DNA of 6,869 bases, from positions 1 to 6,869 of the forward strand of contig BBBL01000080.1 in the NCBI GenBank assembly GCA_001311545.1, given 5' to 3'. The position numbers and the translations under genes were made by a program. The stretch comes from Thermus kawarayensis JCM 12314 (lineage in GTDB: Bacteria > Deinococcota > Deinococci > Deinococcales > Thermaceae). Positions within the stretch are counted from its first letter, which is position 1. Every line of letters begins with the position of its first letter. The notes beneath the pieces were generated by a model. That model had not been told where the DNA came from. It was given only the letters and a program-made list of their open reading frames with translations, and ran no database searches. This document shows positions 1 to 5,919 of this stretch, in pieces.

Positions 1-2072
1 TGGGCCACCCGGCCCTCGGGCTGGGGGATGCCAAGCCTCCGGCAGAGGGCGTGGAAGGCCTCCCGGTCCTCCGCCTGGTGGATGGCGCTATAGGGGGTGC
101 CGAGGAGCCGCACCCCGGCCTCTTCCAGGCCCCGGGCCAGCTTCAAGGGGGTCTGCCCCCCCAGGGTGGCGATGACCCCCAGGGGCTTCTCGTGCTCCAC
201 CAGGTTCAGGACGTCCTCCAGGGTCAGGGGCTCAAAGTAGAGGCGGTCTGCGGTGTCGTAGTCGGTGGAGACCGTCTCGGGGTTGGAGTTCACCATGATG
301 GTCTCAAACCCCTCCTCCTTGAGGGCCCAGACGGCGTGGACCGTGGCGTAGTCAAACTCCACCCCCTGGCCGATCCTTATGGGCCCCGAGCCCAGGATCA
401 CCACCTTGGGCTTCTCCGAGGGCCAGACCTCGTCCTCCACCTCGTAGGTGGAGTAGTGGTAAGGGGTGTAGGCCTCAAACTCGGCGGCGCAGGTGTCCAC
501 GGTCTTGTAGACGGGCGCCACCCCCAGGGCCTTCCTCTCGGCCCGCACCTCTCGTTCCCCCTTCCCCAGGAGCTCCCCTATCCTGCGGTCGGGAAGGCCT
601 AGGGCCTTGTAGAAGCGAAAGTCCTCCCGGTCCTTGGGGGGGTGGGTTTTGAGCCACTCCTCGGCCTCCACCACCTCCTTCATCTGGTGGAGGAACCAGG
701 GGTCGATGCGGGTGGCCTCGTGGATGGCCTCCACGGGCATCCCCCGCCTTAGGAGCTCCAAGACGGCGTGGATGCGGTCGGGGTTGGGGTAGAGCTTCTT
801 CTCCAGCTCCTCCCTCCTGACCCCGGCGAGGGCCCTCACGTCCCGCTCCAGGCCCCTTAGGGCCTTGAGGAGGGCCTCCTTGAAGGTGCGGCCCATGGCC
901 ATCACCTCCCCCACGCTTTTCATCTGGGTGGAAAGCTCGTCCCTGAGCCCTCCCAGGGTGTTAGGCAGGTCTTGGAACTTCTCGAAGGCGAAGCGGGGGA
1001 TCTTCACCACCACGTAGTCAATGGTGGGCTCAAAGGAGGCCGGGGTCTTGCGGGTGATGTCGTTGGGGAGCTCGTCTAGGCGGTAGCCCACGGCGAGGAG
1101 GGCGGCGATCTTGGCGATGGGGAAGCCCGTGGCCTTGGAGGCCAGGGCGCTTGAGCGGGAGACCCGGGGGTTCATCTCGATGACCACCATCCGCCCCGTC
1201 TTGGGGTGGAGGGCGAACTGGATGTTGGACCCCCCGGTGTCCACCCCGATCTCCCGGATCACCGCCTTGGCGGCGTCCCGCATGCGTTGGTACTCCACGT
1301 CGGAGAGGGTCTGGGCCGGGGCCACGGTGATGGAGTCCCCGGTGTGGACCCCCATGGGGTCCAGGTTCTCAATGCTGGTGATGACCACCACGGTGTCGGC
1401 GTGGTCCCGCATCACCTCCAGCTCGAACTCCTTCCAGCCCAGCACCGACTCCTCCACCAGGGCGGTGTGGACGGGGGAGAGGCGGAGGCCCCGCCCCAGG
1501 ACCTCCTTGAGCTCGGCCTCGTCCCTGGCGATGCCGCCCCCCGTGCCCCCCAGGGTGAAGGAGGGGCGGACCACCACGGGGTAGCCCACCTCCCGGGCGA
1601 AGTGGAGGCCCTCCTCCACGCTCCCCACCATCCTCCCCCGGGGCACCTCGAGGCCGATCCTCTGCATGGCCTTCTGGAAGGCCTCCCGGTCCTCCCCCTT
1701 CCTTATGGCCTCGGCCTTGGCCCCGATGAGCTCCACCCCATAGCGCTCCAGGACCCCTTCCTCGTAAAGGGCCATGGAGAGGTTGAGGGCGGTCTGCCCC
1801 CCCAGGGTGGGCAGGAGGGCGTCGGGGCGCTCCTCGGCCAGGATCCTTTCCAGGAATTCCAGGGTCAGGGGCTCAATGTAGGTCCTCTCCGCCAGCTCGG
1901 GGTCGGTCATGATGGTGGCGGGGTTGGAGTTCACCAGGACCACCTCGTACCCCGCCCCCCGCAGGGCCTTCACCGCCTGGGTGCCGGAGTAGTCAAACTC
2001 GGCGGCCTGCCCGATGGTGATGGGCCCGGAACCGATGATGAGGATTTTCTTGAGGTCTCTTCTCGGCGGCAT
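1..2072 (-). CDS. carB: Carbamoyl-phosphate synthase large subunit (CarB), N-terminal 690 codons, partial at left edge
   Basis: Large subunit of carbamoyl-phosphate synthase. It makes carbamoyl phosphate from bicarbonate, two ATP and ammonia delivered by CarA, for pyrimidine and arginine synthesis in the cytoplasm. The start is ATG at 2072-2070 ([17 protein letters not shown]). Seen: nucleotide-domain signature [17 protein letters not shown] at residues 14-30, TLGGQT at 89-94, the GGTGGG loop near 175, and Q285, E299 and N301, which fall at the same numbers as the metal ligands known in E. coli CarB. The second ATP-grasp half begins near residue 555, with [15 protein letters not shown] from 561 and TLGGQTP at 636-642. 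The reading frame is the same at both ends and no stop was found. The family is usually about 1030-1070 residues, so the end of the second ATP-grasp domain and the allosteric C-terminal domain lie beyond the left edge. No clear Shine-Dalgarno sequence precedes the start. It is divergent from the rhodanese gene. Confidence 0.97.
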   Translation of the reverse strand, partial: MPPRRDLKKILIIGSGPITIGQAAEFDYSGTQAVKALRGAGYEVVLVNSNPATIMTDPELAERTYIEPLTLEFLERILAEERPDALLPTLGGQTALNLSMALYEEGVLERYGVELIGAKAEAIRKGEDREAFQKAMQRIGLEVPRGRMVGSVEEGLHFAREVGYPVVVRPSFTLGGTGGGIARDEAELKEVLGRGLRLSPVHTALVEESVLGWKEFELEVMRDHADTVVVITSIENLDPMGVHTGDSITVAPAQTLSDVEYQRMRDAAKAVIREIGVDTGGSNIQFALHPKTGRMVVIEMNPRVSRSSALASKATGFPIAKIAALLAVGYRLDELPNDITRKTPASFEPTIDYVVVKIPRFAFEKFQDLPNTLGGLRDELSTQMKSVGEVMAMGRTFKEALLKALRGLERDVRALAGVRREELEKKLYPNPDRIHAVLELLRRGMPVEAIHEATRIDPWFLHQMKEVVEAEEWLKTHPPKDREDFRFYKALGLPDRRIGELLGKGEREVRAERKALGVAPVYKTVDTCAAEFEAYTPYHYSTYEVEDEVWPSEKPKVVILGSGPIRIGQGVEFDYATVHAVWALKEEGFETIMVNSNPETVSTDYDTADRLYFEPLTLEDVLNLVEHEKPLGVIATLGGQTPLKLARGLEEAGVRLLGTPYSAIHQAEDREAFHALCRRLGIPQPEGRVA

Positions 2073-2089
2073 CGCGTACCCGAGGGATG

Positions 2090-2118
2090 AGCTTAGCACA
2101 AGAGCGGGAAGGCGCCAA
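2090..2118 (-). promoter_or_regulatory. Possible carB promoter (TTGGCG, 17 bp, TAAGCT)
   Basis: On the minus strand a -35-like TTGGCG (2118-2113) and a weak -10-like TAAGCT (2095-2090) are separated by 17 bp. Transcription would start near 2083, giving a leader of about ten bases without a Shine-Dalgarno sequence. The -35 box overlaps the inverted repeat at 2112-2123. A competing -10, TATAAG (2138-2133), lies further upstream and would give a leader of about 55 bases containing that repeat. The sequence does not decide between them. Confidence 0.3.
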
Positions 2119-2126
2119 GGCGCTCT
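2101..2126. repeat. Nested inverted repeats in the carB upstream region
   Basis: Two overlapping dyads are visible. GCGCC-AA-GGCGC at 2112-2123 is a near-perfect palindrome. AGAGCG at 2101-2106 pairs with CGCTCT at 2121-2126 across a 14-base loop. The two structures share bases, so as RNA they would be mutually exclusive. They could be an operator or part of a carB leader if transcription begins at the upstream TATAAG box. No known regulator site was recognised. Confidence 0.5.
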
Positions 2127-2193
2127 GGCGAACTTATACCACTTAGCCGGGTAGAGGTGCATAATCTTGCGCACAGGCCAGGGCCTCCCGCGC

Positions 2194-2199
2194 TATACT
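2194..2199 (+). promoter_or_regulatory. -10 box TATACT of a leaderless promoter
   Basis: TATACT ends six bases before the ATG at 2206, so transcription starting the usual 6-7 bases downstream of the box would begin at or next to the A of the start codon. No Shine-Dalgarno sequence can fit. This is the arrangement typical of leaderless genes in Deinococcus-Thermus bacteria. A TTGCGC at 2167-2172 resembles a -35 box but is 21 bp away, longer than the usual 16-18. Confidence 0.6.
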
Positions 2200-2205
2200 T
2201 GGCCC

Positions 2206-2490
2206 ATGCGCAGGGTCCGCCCCGAGGAGCTTCCCGCCCTCCTGGAAGCCGGGGTCAGGGTGGTGGACGTCCGCCCCCCGGACAAGCGGCACACCCCCCT
2301 CCCCTTCCCCGCAGAATGGGTCCCCCTGGAGAAGATCCAAAAGGGGGAGCATGGCCTGCCCAGGGTGCCCCTTCTCCTGGTCTGCGAGAAGGGCCTTCTG
2401 AGCCAGGTGGCCGCCCTCTACCTGGAGGCCGATGGCTACGAGGCCATGAGCCTCGAGGGCGGCCTCCAGGCCTTGACGCAGGGGAAATAG
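2206..2490 (+). CDS. Small single-domain rhodanese-like protein
   Basis: A 94-residue cytoplasmic protein of the rhodanese (sulfurtransferase) family, which carries sulfur as a cysteine persulfide. Seen: an N-terminal RPEELPALLEAGVRVVDVRPP segment matching the usual start of the fold (D21-V-R), and the active-site loop C60-EKGLLS-Q, which fits CxxGxxS. It is followed by a helix and the C-terminal YEAMSLEGGLQAL (Y78 onward), the usual end of the domain. The loop has Leu where many rhodaneses have Arg, and the whole domain is shorter than the usual 100-110 residues, so the substrate is unknown. ATG 2206 is preferred over the upstream TTG at 2167 because the protein aligns from here and the TATACT box sits just before it. 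The final codons contain the -35 box of the tRNA-His promoter. Confidence 0.85.
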   Translation: MRRVRPEELPALLEAGVRVVDVRPPDKRHTPLPFPAEWVPLEKIQKGEHGLPRVPLLLVCEKGLLSQVAALYLEADGYEAMSLEGGLQALTQGK

Positions 2491-2501
2491 CCCCGTAGAA
2501 T
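2473..2501 (+). promoter_or_regulatory. Strong sigma-A type promoter for tRNA-His (TTGACG, 17 bp, TAGAAT)
   Basis: TTGACG at 2473-2478 and TAGAAT at 2496-2501 are separated by exactly 17 bp; each matches the consensus at five of six positions. The predicted start near 2508 lies about ten bases before the 5' end of tRNA-His. The -35 box lies within the last codons of the rhodanese gene. This is the best promoter match in the window. Confidence 0.75.
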
Positions 2502-2517
2502 GGCGGATGCTGAGCGT

Positions 2518-2595
2518 GGTGAGCGTAGCTCAGCTGGTTAGAGCACCGGACTGTGGATCCGGGGGTCGTGGGTTCAAGTCCCATCGCTCACCCCA
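2518..2595 (+). tRNA. tRNA-His (anticodon GTG)
   Basis: A complete cloverleaf: acceptor GTGAGCG (2519-2525) with CGCTCAC (2585-2591), D stem GCTC/GAGC, anticodon stem CCGGA/TCCGG, anticodon GTG at 2553-2555, T stem GTGGG/CCCAT and T loop TTCAAGT. G at 2518 is the extra G(-1) characteristic of tRNA-His and faces C73 at 2592. CCA is encoded at 2593-2595. It is driven by the promoter at 2473-2501. Confidence 0.97.
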
Positions 2596-2601
2596 ATCCC
2601 G

Positions 2602-2624
2602 CCACCCCAAACGGGTGGTATTTT
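2602..2624 (+). terminator. Hairpin plus T-rich tail after tRNA-His
   Basis: CCACCC (2602-2607) pairs with GGGTGG (2613-2618) around a five-base loop and is followed directly by TATTTT. This looks like an intrinsic terminator for tRNA-His. The same TATTTT could serve as a -10 box for tRNA-Leu, though no -35 box is visible. A second G-rich/C-rich hairpin (about 2628-2645) fills the rest of the gap before tRNA-Leu. Confidence 0.5.
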
Positions 2625-2647
2625 AAAGGGGGGCCTCGCCCTCCCTT

Positions 2648-2732
2648 GCGAGGATGGCGGAACCGGTAGACGCGCCGGACTTAGGATCCGGTGGGGCAAC
2701 CCGTGCGGGTTCAAGTCCCGCTCCTCGCACCA
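2648..2732 (+). tRNA. tRNA-Leu (anticodon TAG)
   Basis: Class II tRNA with a long variable arm (GGG-CAA-CCC, about 2692-2704). Acceptor GCGAGGA (2648-2654) pairs with TCCTCGC (2722-2728). Anticodon stem CCGGA/TCCGG encloses anticodon TAG at 2682-2684, and T stem GCGGG/CCCGC encloses TTCAAGT. The discriminator is A at 2729 and CCA is encoded at 2730-2732. It should read CUN leucine codons. Its 3' end is only 34 bases from the tig start. Confidence 0.97.
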
Positions 2733-2735
2733 CCC

Positions 2736-2751
2736 GGGCGGGGCCCCTTTT
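2736..2751 (+). terminator. Weak GC hairpin with TTTT between tRNA-Leu and tig
   Basis: GGGC (2736-2739) pairs with GCCC (2743-2746) over a three-base loop, followed by C and TTTT. The stem is only four pairs, so it may be a partial terminator allowing read-through into tig, or just GC-rich spacer. Confidence 0.3.
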
Positions 2752-2756
2752 CTGGC

Positions 2757-2763
2757 GAGGTGA
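2757..2763 (+). promoter_or_regulatory. Shine-Dalgarno GAGGTGA for tig
   Basis: GAGGTGA is a perfect complement to the anti-Shine-Dalgarno TCACCTC expected at the 16S rRNA 3' end. It lies three bases before GTG 2767, which fixes that GTG as the tig start. Confidence 0.7.
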
Positions 2764-2766
2764 GGC

Positions 2767-3979
2767 GTGGCGGAGATCCTGGAGCGTTCCGGTTATCTGG
2801 TGAAGGTCCGGGTGGAGGTCCCGGCGGAGAAGGTGGAGGCCAGCTACCAGGCCCTGCTTAAGGACCTTGCCCGCAAGGTCCGGATCCCGGGCTTCCGCCC
2901 GGGCAAGGCCCCCCTGAAGGTGGTGGAGGCCCGCCTGGGGCGGGAGGAGCTTTTGGCCGACCTGAAGGAGCGCCTGGTGGAGGAAACCTACCCCCAGGCG
3001 GTGCGGGAGCTTGGGCTTCTCCCGGTGGCCGCCCGGGTGGTGGAGGAGGAGCTCAAGGAGGGGAGGGGTTCCGCTACGTGGCCGAGGTGGAGAACTACCC
3101 CGAGGCCACCCTCCCCGACTGGCGGGGGTTTACCCTGGAGGTTCCTTCCCCCGAGGTCACCGAGGAGATGGTGGAAAAGGCCCTGGAGGAGCTCCGCCAG
3201 CGCTACGCCGAGCTCGTCCCCGTGGACCGGGAGGCGGGGGAGGGGGACCACGTCTACGTGCGCACCGAGGAGGGGGCGGAGTTTCCCATTGACCTCTCCA
3301 TGGCCCTGCCCCACGTGCGGGAGGCCCTCCTGGGCAAGCGGGCGGGGGACGTGGTCCTGGTCCCCGTCCTGAACGAGAAGGGCGAGAAGGTGCGGGAGGT
3401 GAGGACCGAGGTCCTGGAGGTCAAGGCCCTGGAGCTCCCCGAGCTCAACGAGGAGTTCGCCAAGACCCTGGAGGCGGAAAGCTCGAGGACCTGAAGGCCA
3501 AGGTCCGGGAAAGCCTAAAGCGCCAGGCGGAGGCCCAGTACCAGGAGGCGAGGGAGCGGGCCTTTTTGGAGAGGCTGGCCGAGGGCCTGGAGGCGGACAT
3601 CCCCCCCTCCATGCTGGAGGCCGAGGAGCGCCACCTCCTGGAGCACCTGGCCGAGGACCTCTACCGCCAGGGGGTGGGTCTCGAGGCCTACCTGAAGGCC
3701 CTGGAGGAGAAGGGGGAGCTTCCGAAGTTCAAGGAGGAGCTCCGCCAGGAGGCCCTGAGGCGGGTGAAGCGCTCCCTGGCCAAGGAGAGGCTGGCCGAGG
3801 AGCTCCGCCCCGAGCTCACCCAGGAGGAGTGGCAGGCTTACCTCCAGGCGGTGGCCCGCTCCTACGGGCTCACCCTCCCCGAGCTCAGGCGGGAGTTCGG
3901 GGAAAGGGGCCTGGAAAGGCTAAAGGCCGCCTACCTCCAGGACAAGGCCGTGCGCCTGGCCTTAGCCCAGCTTCCCTAG
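2767..3979 (+). CDS. tig: Trigger factor, ribosome-associated chaperone, with two frameshifts
   Basis: Trigger factor binds the ribosome at the peptide exit site and shields nascent chains; its middle domain is of the FKBP-type prolyl isomerase fold. The GTG start has a perfect Shine-Dalgarno sequence. Seen: [20 protein letters not shown] and the ribosome-docking signature GFRPGKAP at residues 42-49. An isomerase-like domain lies at about 150-235 (GDHVYV to [18 protein letters not shown]), then a long charged helical C-terminal arm ending ...VRLALAQLP. The reading frame changes twice. One G is missing from the G run at 3060-3063 (expected ...[13 protein letters not shown]...), and one base, probably an A, is missing at 3478-3481 (expected ...[11 protein letters not shown]...). 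With two bases restored the protein has 404 residues, close to the family's usual 400-450. Sequencing error is more likely than a pseudogene. It heads the tig-clpP-clpX cluster. Confidence 0.93.
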
Positions 3980-3992
3980 GGAGGCCATGGTG

Positions 3993-4018
3993 GCCCAGGG
4001 GGGGTTTTCCCCCTGGGC
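3993..4018 (+). terminator. Strong 10-bp hairpin in the tig-clpP gap
   Basis: GCCCAGGGGG (3993-4002) pairs perfectly with CCCCCTGGGC (4009-4018) around a six-base loop GGTTTT. Only TT follows, so it lacks the T tract of a classical intrinsic terminator. It begins 14 bases after the tig stop and ends 24 bases before the clpP start. It may terminate or attenuate tig transcription, or protect the tig mRNA end after processing. Confidence 0.6.
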
Positions 4019-4025
4019 TTGCCGC

Positions 4026-4031
4026 TACAAT
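4026..4031 (+). promoter_or_regulatory. Possible -10 box TACAAT before clpP
   Basis: TACAAT matches the -10 consensus at five of six positions and would start transcription near 4038, just before the clpP ATG at 4042. No convincing -35 box lies 16-18 bp upstream, because the hairpin occupies that space. It may give clpP-clpX a promoter separate from tig. Confidence 0.35.
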
Positions 4032-4032
4032 G

Positions 4033-4037
4033 GGAGG
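4033..4037 (+). promoter_or_regulatory. Shine-Dalgarno GGAGG for clpP
   Basis: GGAGG lies four bases before ATG 4042. It supports that start over the in-frame ATG at 4030, which lies upstream of this site and overlaps the TACAAT box. Confidence 0.55.
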
Positions 4038-4041
4038 CGGT

Positions 4042-4623
4042 ATGGTGATCCCGTACGTCATCGAGCAGACCGCCCGCGGGGAGCGGGTCTACGACATCTA
4101 CTCCCGCCTCCTCAAAGACCGCATCATCTTCCTGGGCACCCCCATAGACGCCCAGGTGGCCAACACCATCGTGGCCCAGCTCCTCTTCCTGGACGCGCAG
4201 AACCCCAACCAGGAGATCCGCCTCTACATCAACTCCCCTGGGGGGAGGTGGACGCCGGGCTTGCCATCTACGACACCATGCAGTTCGTGCGGGCCCCGGT
4301 TTCCACCATCGTCATCGGCATGGCGGCCAGCATGGCGGCGGTGATCCTGGCGGCCGGGGAGAAGGGCCGGCGCTACGCCCTGCCCCACTCCAAGGTGATG
4401 ATCCACCAGCTGGGGCGGGGCCCGGGGCACGGCCAGCGACATCGCCATCCAGGCCCAGGAGATCCTGAAGGCCAAGAAGCTTTTGAACGAGATCCTCGCC
4501 CGGCACACCGGCCAGCCCCTGGAGAAGGTGGAAAAGGACACGGACCGGGACTACTACCTCTCCGCCCAGGAGGCCCTGGAGTACGGCCTCATCGACCAGG
4601 TGGTGACCCGTGAAGAAGCCTAG
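4042..4623 (+). CDS. clpP: ATP-dependent Clp protease proteolytic subunit ClpP, with two frameshifts
   Basis: Serine peptidase of the Clp protease. Fourteen subunits form a barrel that degrades proteins threaded in by ClpX or another Clp ATPase. The start at ATG 4042 gives [20 protein letters not shown]. Seen after frame correction: [14 protein letters not shown] (65-78), GMAASMAA with nucleophile S97, MIHQ with H122, and [11 protein letters not shown] with D171. Together these are the complete Ser-His-Asp triad at standard positions. The product is 194 residues, the usual size, with no obvious propeptide. Two breaks are visible. The G run at 4240-4245 has six G where seven are needed, and two C are missing at 4410 (CAG-C-TGG where CAG-CCC-TGG would restore [13 protein letters not shown]). 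Both are likely sequencing errors. The stop TAG at 4621-4623 lies inside the clpX start region, so clpP and clpX are tightly coupled. Confidence 0.93.
4599..4606 (+). promoter_or_regulatory. Shine-Dalgarno GGTGGTGA for clpX inside clpP
   Basis: GGTGGTGA matches GGAGGTGA at seven of eight bases and lies three bases before the GTG at 4610, the same spacing as at tig. It is within the last clpP codons and supports GTG 4610 as the clpX start. Confidence 0.5.
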
Positions 4624-5804
4624 GCCCTACTGCAGCTTCTGCGGCCTCCGCCCCCCGGAGACGGGGAGGCTTTTGGAAAGCCCCATAGAGGACGTCTACA
4701 TCTGCGAGGACTGCGTGGAACGGGCCCGGGAGGTCCTGGCCCGGGAGGGGCGCTCCGCCCCTAAGGGGCCAAGCCGCCTGCCCAGGCCCCAGGAGATCAA
4801 GGCCCACCTGGACCAGTACGTGGTGGGGCAGGAGGCGGCGAAGCGCGCCCTGAGCGTGGCCGTCTACAACCACTACAAGCGCCTCCTCCACCCCGAGGCG
4901 GAGATCGGCAAGTCCAACATCCTCCTCATCGGCCCCACGGGCACGGGCAAGACCCTCCTGGCCGAAACCCTGGCCCGCTTCCTGGAGGTGCCCTTCGCCA
5001 TCGCCGACGCCACCACCCTCACCGAGGCGGGGTACGTGGGGGAGGACGTGGAGAACGTCCTCCTGCGCCTTCTGCAGAACGCCGACTTTGACGTGGAGCG
5101 GGCGGAGATGGGCATCGTCTACATCGACGAGATAGACAAGATCGCCCGCAAGTCGGAAAACCCCTCCCTCACCCGGGACGTCTCCGGGGAGGGGGTGCAG
5201 CAGGCCCTCTTGAAGATCATCGAGGGGACCATCGCCAACGTCCCGCCCCAGGGGGGCAGGAAGCACCCCCACCAGGAGTTCATCCCGGTGAACACCAGGA
5301 ACATCCTCTTCATCCTGGGCGGGGCCTTTGAGGGGTTGGAGAACATCGTGAAGGCGCGCACCGAGCGCACCACCATCGGCTTTACCCGCCACCAGGCCAA
5401 GGAGGAGCCCCTGGAGGTCATCCCCGAGGACCTGGTGAAGTTCGGGATGATCCCCGAGTTCGTGGGCCGGGCCCCCCTCATCGTCCAGCTCCACTCCTTG
5501 GGCGAGGAGGACCTGGTGAGGATCCTCACCGAGCCCAAGAACGCCCTGGTGAAGCAGTACCAGGAGCTTTTCCGCATGGAGGGCATGGAGCTTCGCTTCA
5601 CCCCGGCGGCCTCAGGGAGGTGGCGCGAAGGGCCTCAGGCGGGGCACGGGGGCCAGGGGCCTAAGGGCCATCCTGGAGAGGACCATGGTGGACCTGATGT
5701 TTGAGGCCCCGGGGAGCGGGGTCAAGGAGATCGTGGTGGACCTGCCCCACCTGGACAACCCCTTAAAGGCCCTGGAGGAGGCGAGGCTTAAGCAGGCCTC
5801 CTGA
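4610..5804 (+). CDS. clpX: ATP-dependent Clp protease ATP-binding subunit ClpX, with two frameshifts
   Basis: AAA+ unfoldase that recognises tagged proteins, unfolds them with ATP and feeds them to ClpP. The GTG start overlaps the clpP end by 14 bases. Seen: zinc-binding cysteines C8-x2-C11 and C32-x2-C35, Walker A GPTGTGKT (108-115), pore loop GYVG (141-144), Walker B IVYIDEID (D173-E174), RKH loop (217-219), ClpP-docking IGF loop (256-258), arginine finger R287 in EFVGRAP, and sensor-2 GARGLR near the C-terminus. The frame breaks twice, each time where GGCCCTC is expected and GGCCTC is found: one C lost at 5610-5611 and one at 5633-5634. Restoring both gives [20 protein letters not shown] and an end at TGA 5802-5804, for 398 residues, a normal length. 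Probably intact in the organism. Confidence 0.94.
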
Positions 5805-5824
5805 CCGGAGGGGGTGGCGTTGTA

Positions 5825-5852
5825 CCCCACCGCGGCTTTCGCCGCGGTGGGG
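5825..5852 (+). terminator. Strong 12-bp hairpin after clpX
   Basis: CCCCACCGCGGC (5825-5836) pairs perfectly with GCCGCGGTGGGG (5841-5852) around the tetraloop TTTC; on the minus strand the loop reads GAAA, a GNRA tetraloop. It lies 20 bases after the clpX stop. GGCCCC, not a T tract, follows it on the plus strand, so it is an atypical terminator or an mRNA 3'-end stabiliser for the clp transcript. Confidence 0.6.
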
Positions 5853-5857
5853 GCCCC

Positions 5858-5884
5858 AAAAAAAGCCTCCCCCAGCCCCGGCTT
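5858..5884 (-). terminator. Hairpin with T tract ending the nicotinate phosphoribosyltransferase gene
   Basis: On the minus strand AAGCC (5884-5880) pairs with GGCTT (5867-5863) around a 12-base loop and runs into an uninterrupted T7 (5864-5858). It lies about 36 bases after the minus-strand stop at 5920. A smaller AAGTG/CACTT dyad (5908-5921) overlaps that stop codon. The two genes converge here. Confidence 0.5.
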
Positions 5885-5919
5885 GGGCATCCCATGTTGC
5901 GAAACCAAAGTGCGGGCAC

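Noticed and set aside
1206..2090. Long plus-strand open frame opposite carB, also 51-602 and 1111-1584
   Set aside because: The 1206-2090 and 51-602 frames lie in exact codon register with carB on the other strand. Long stop-free antisense frames are expected when nearly every codon ends in G or C; the translations are low-complexity and resemble no known family.
2143..2584. Other open frames around the rhodanese and tRNA-His (2157-2498 plus, 2255-2584 minus, 2143-2352 minus)
   Set aside because: Proline/glycine-rich out-of-frame or antisense translations; two of them overlap a clear rhodanese gene and one runs through tRNA-His.
3829..4041. Upstream extension of the clpP frame into tig, or start at ATG 4030
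   Set aside because: The extension is tig read out of frame. ATG 4030 overlaps the TACAAT box, and the Shine-Dalgarno GGAGG lies downstream of it, so ATG 4042 is favoured.
4589..5494. 301-codon minus-strand open frame opposite clpX
   Set aside because: Antisense shadow of clpX, rich in G, L, V and H, with no domain signature; clpX on the plus strand has every family motif.
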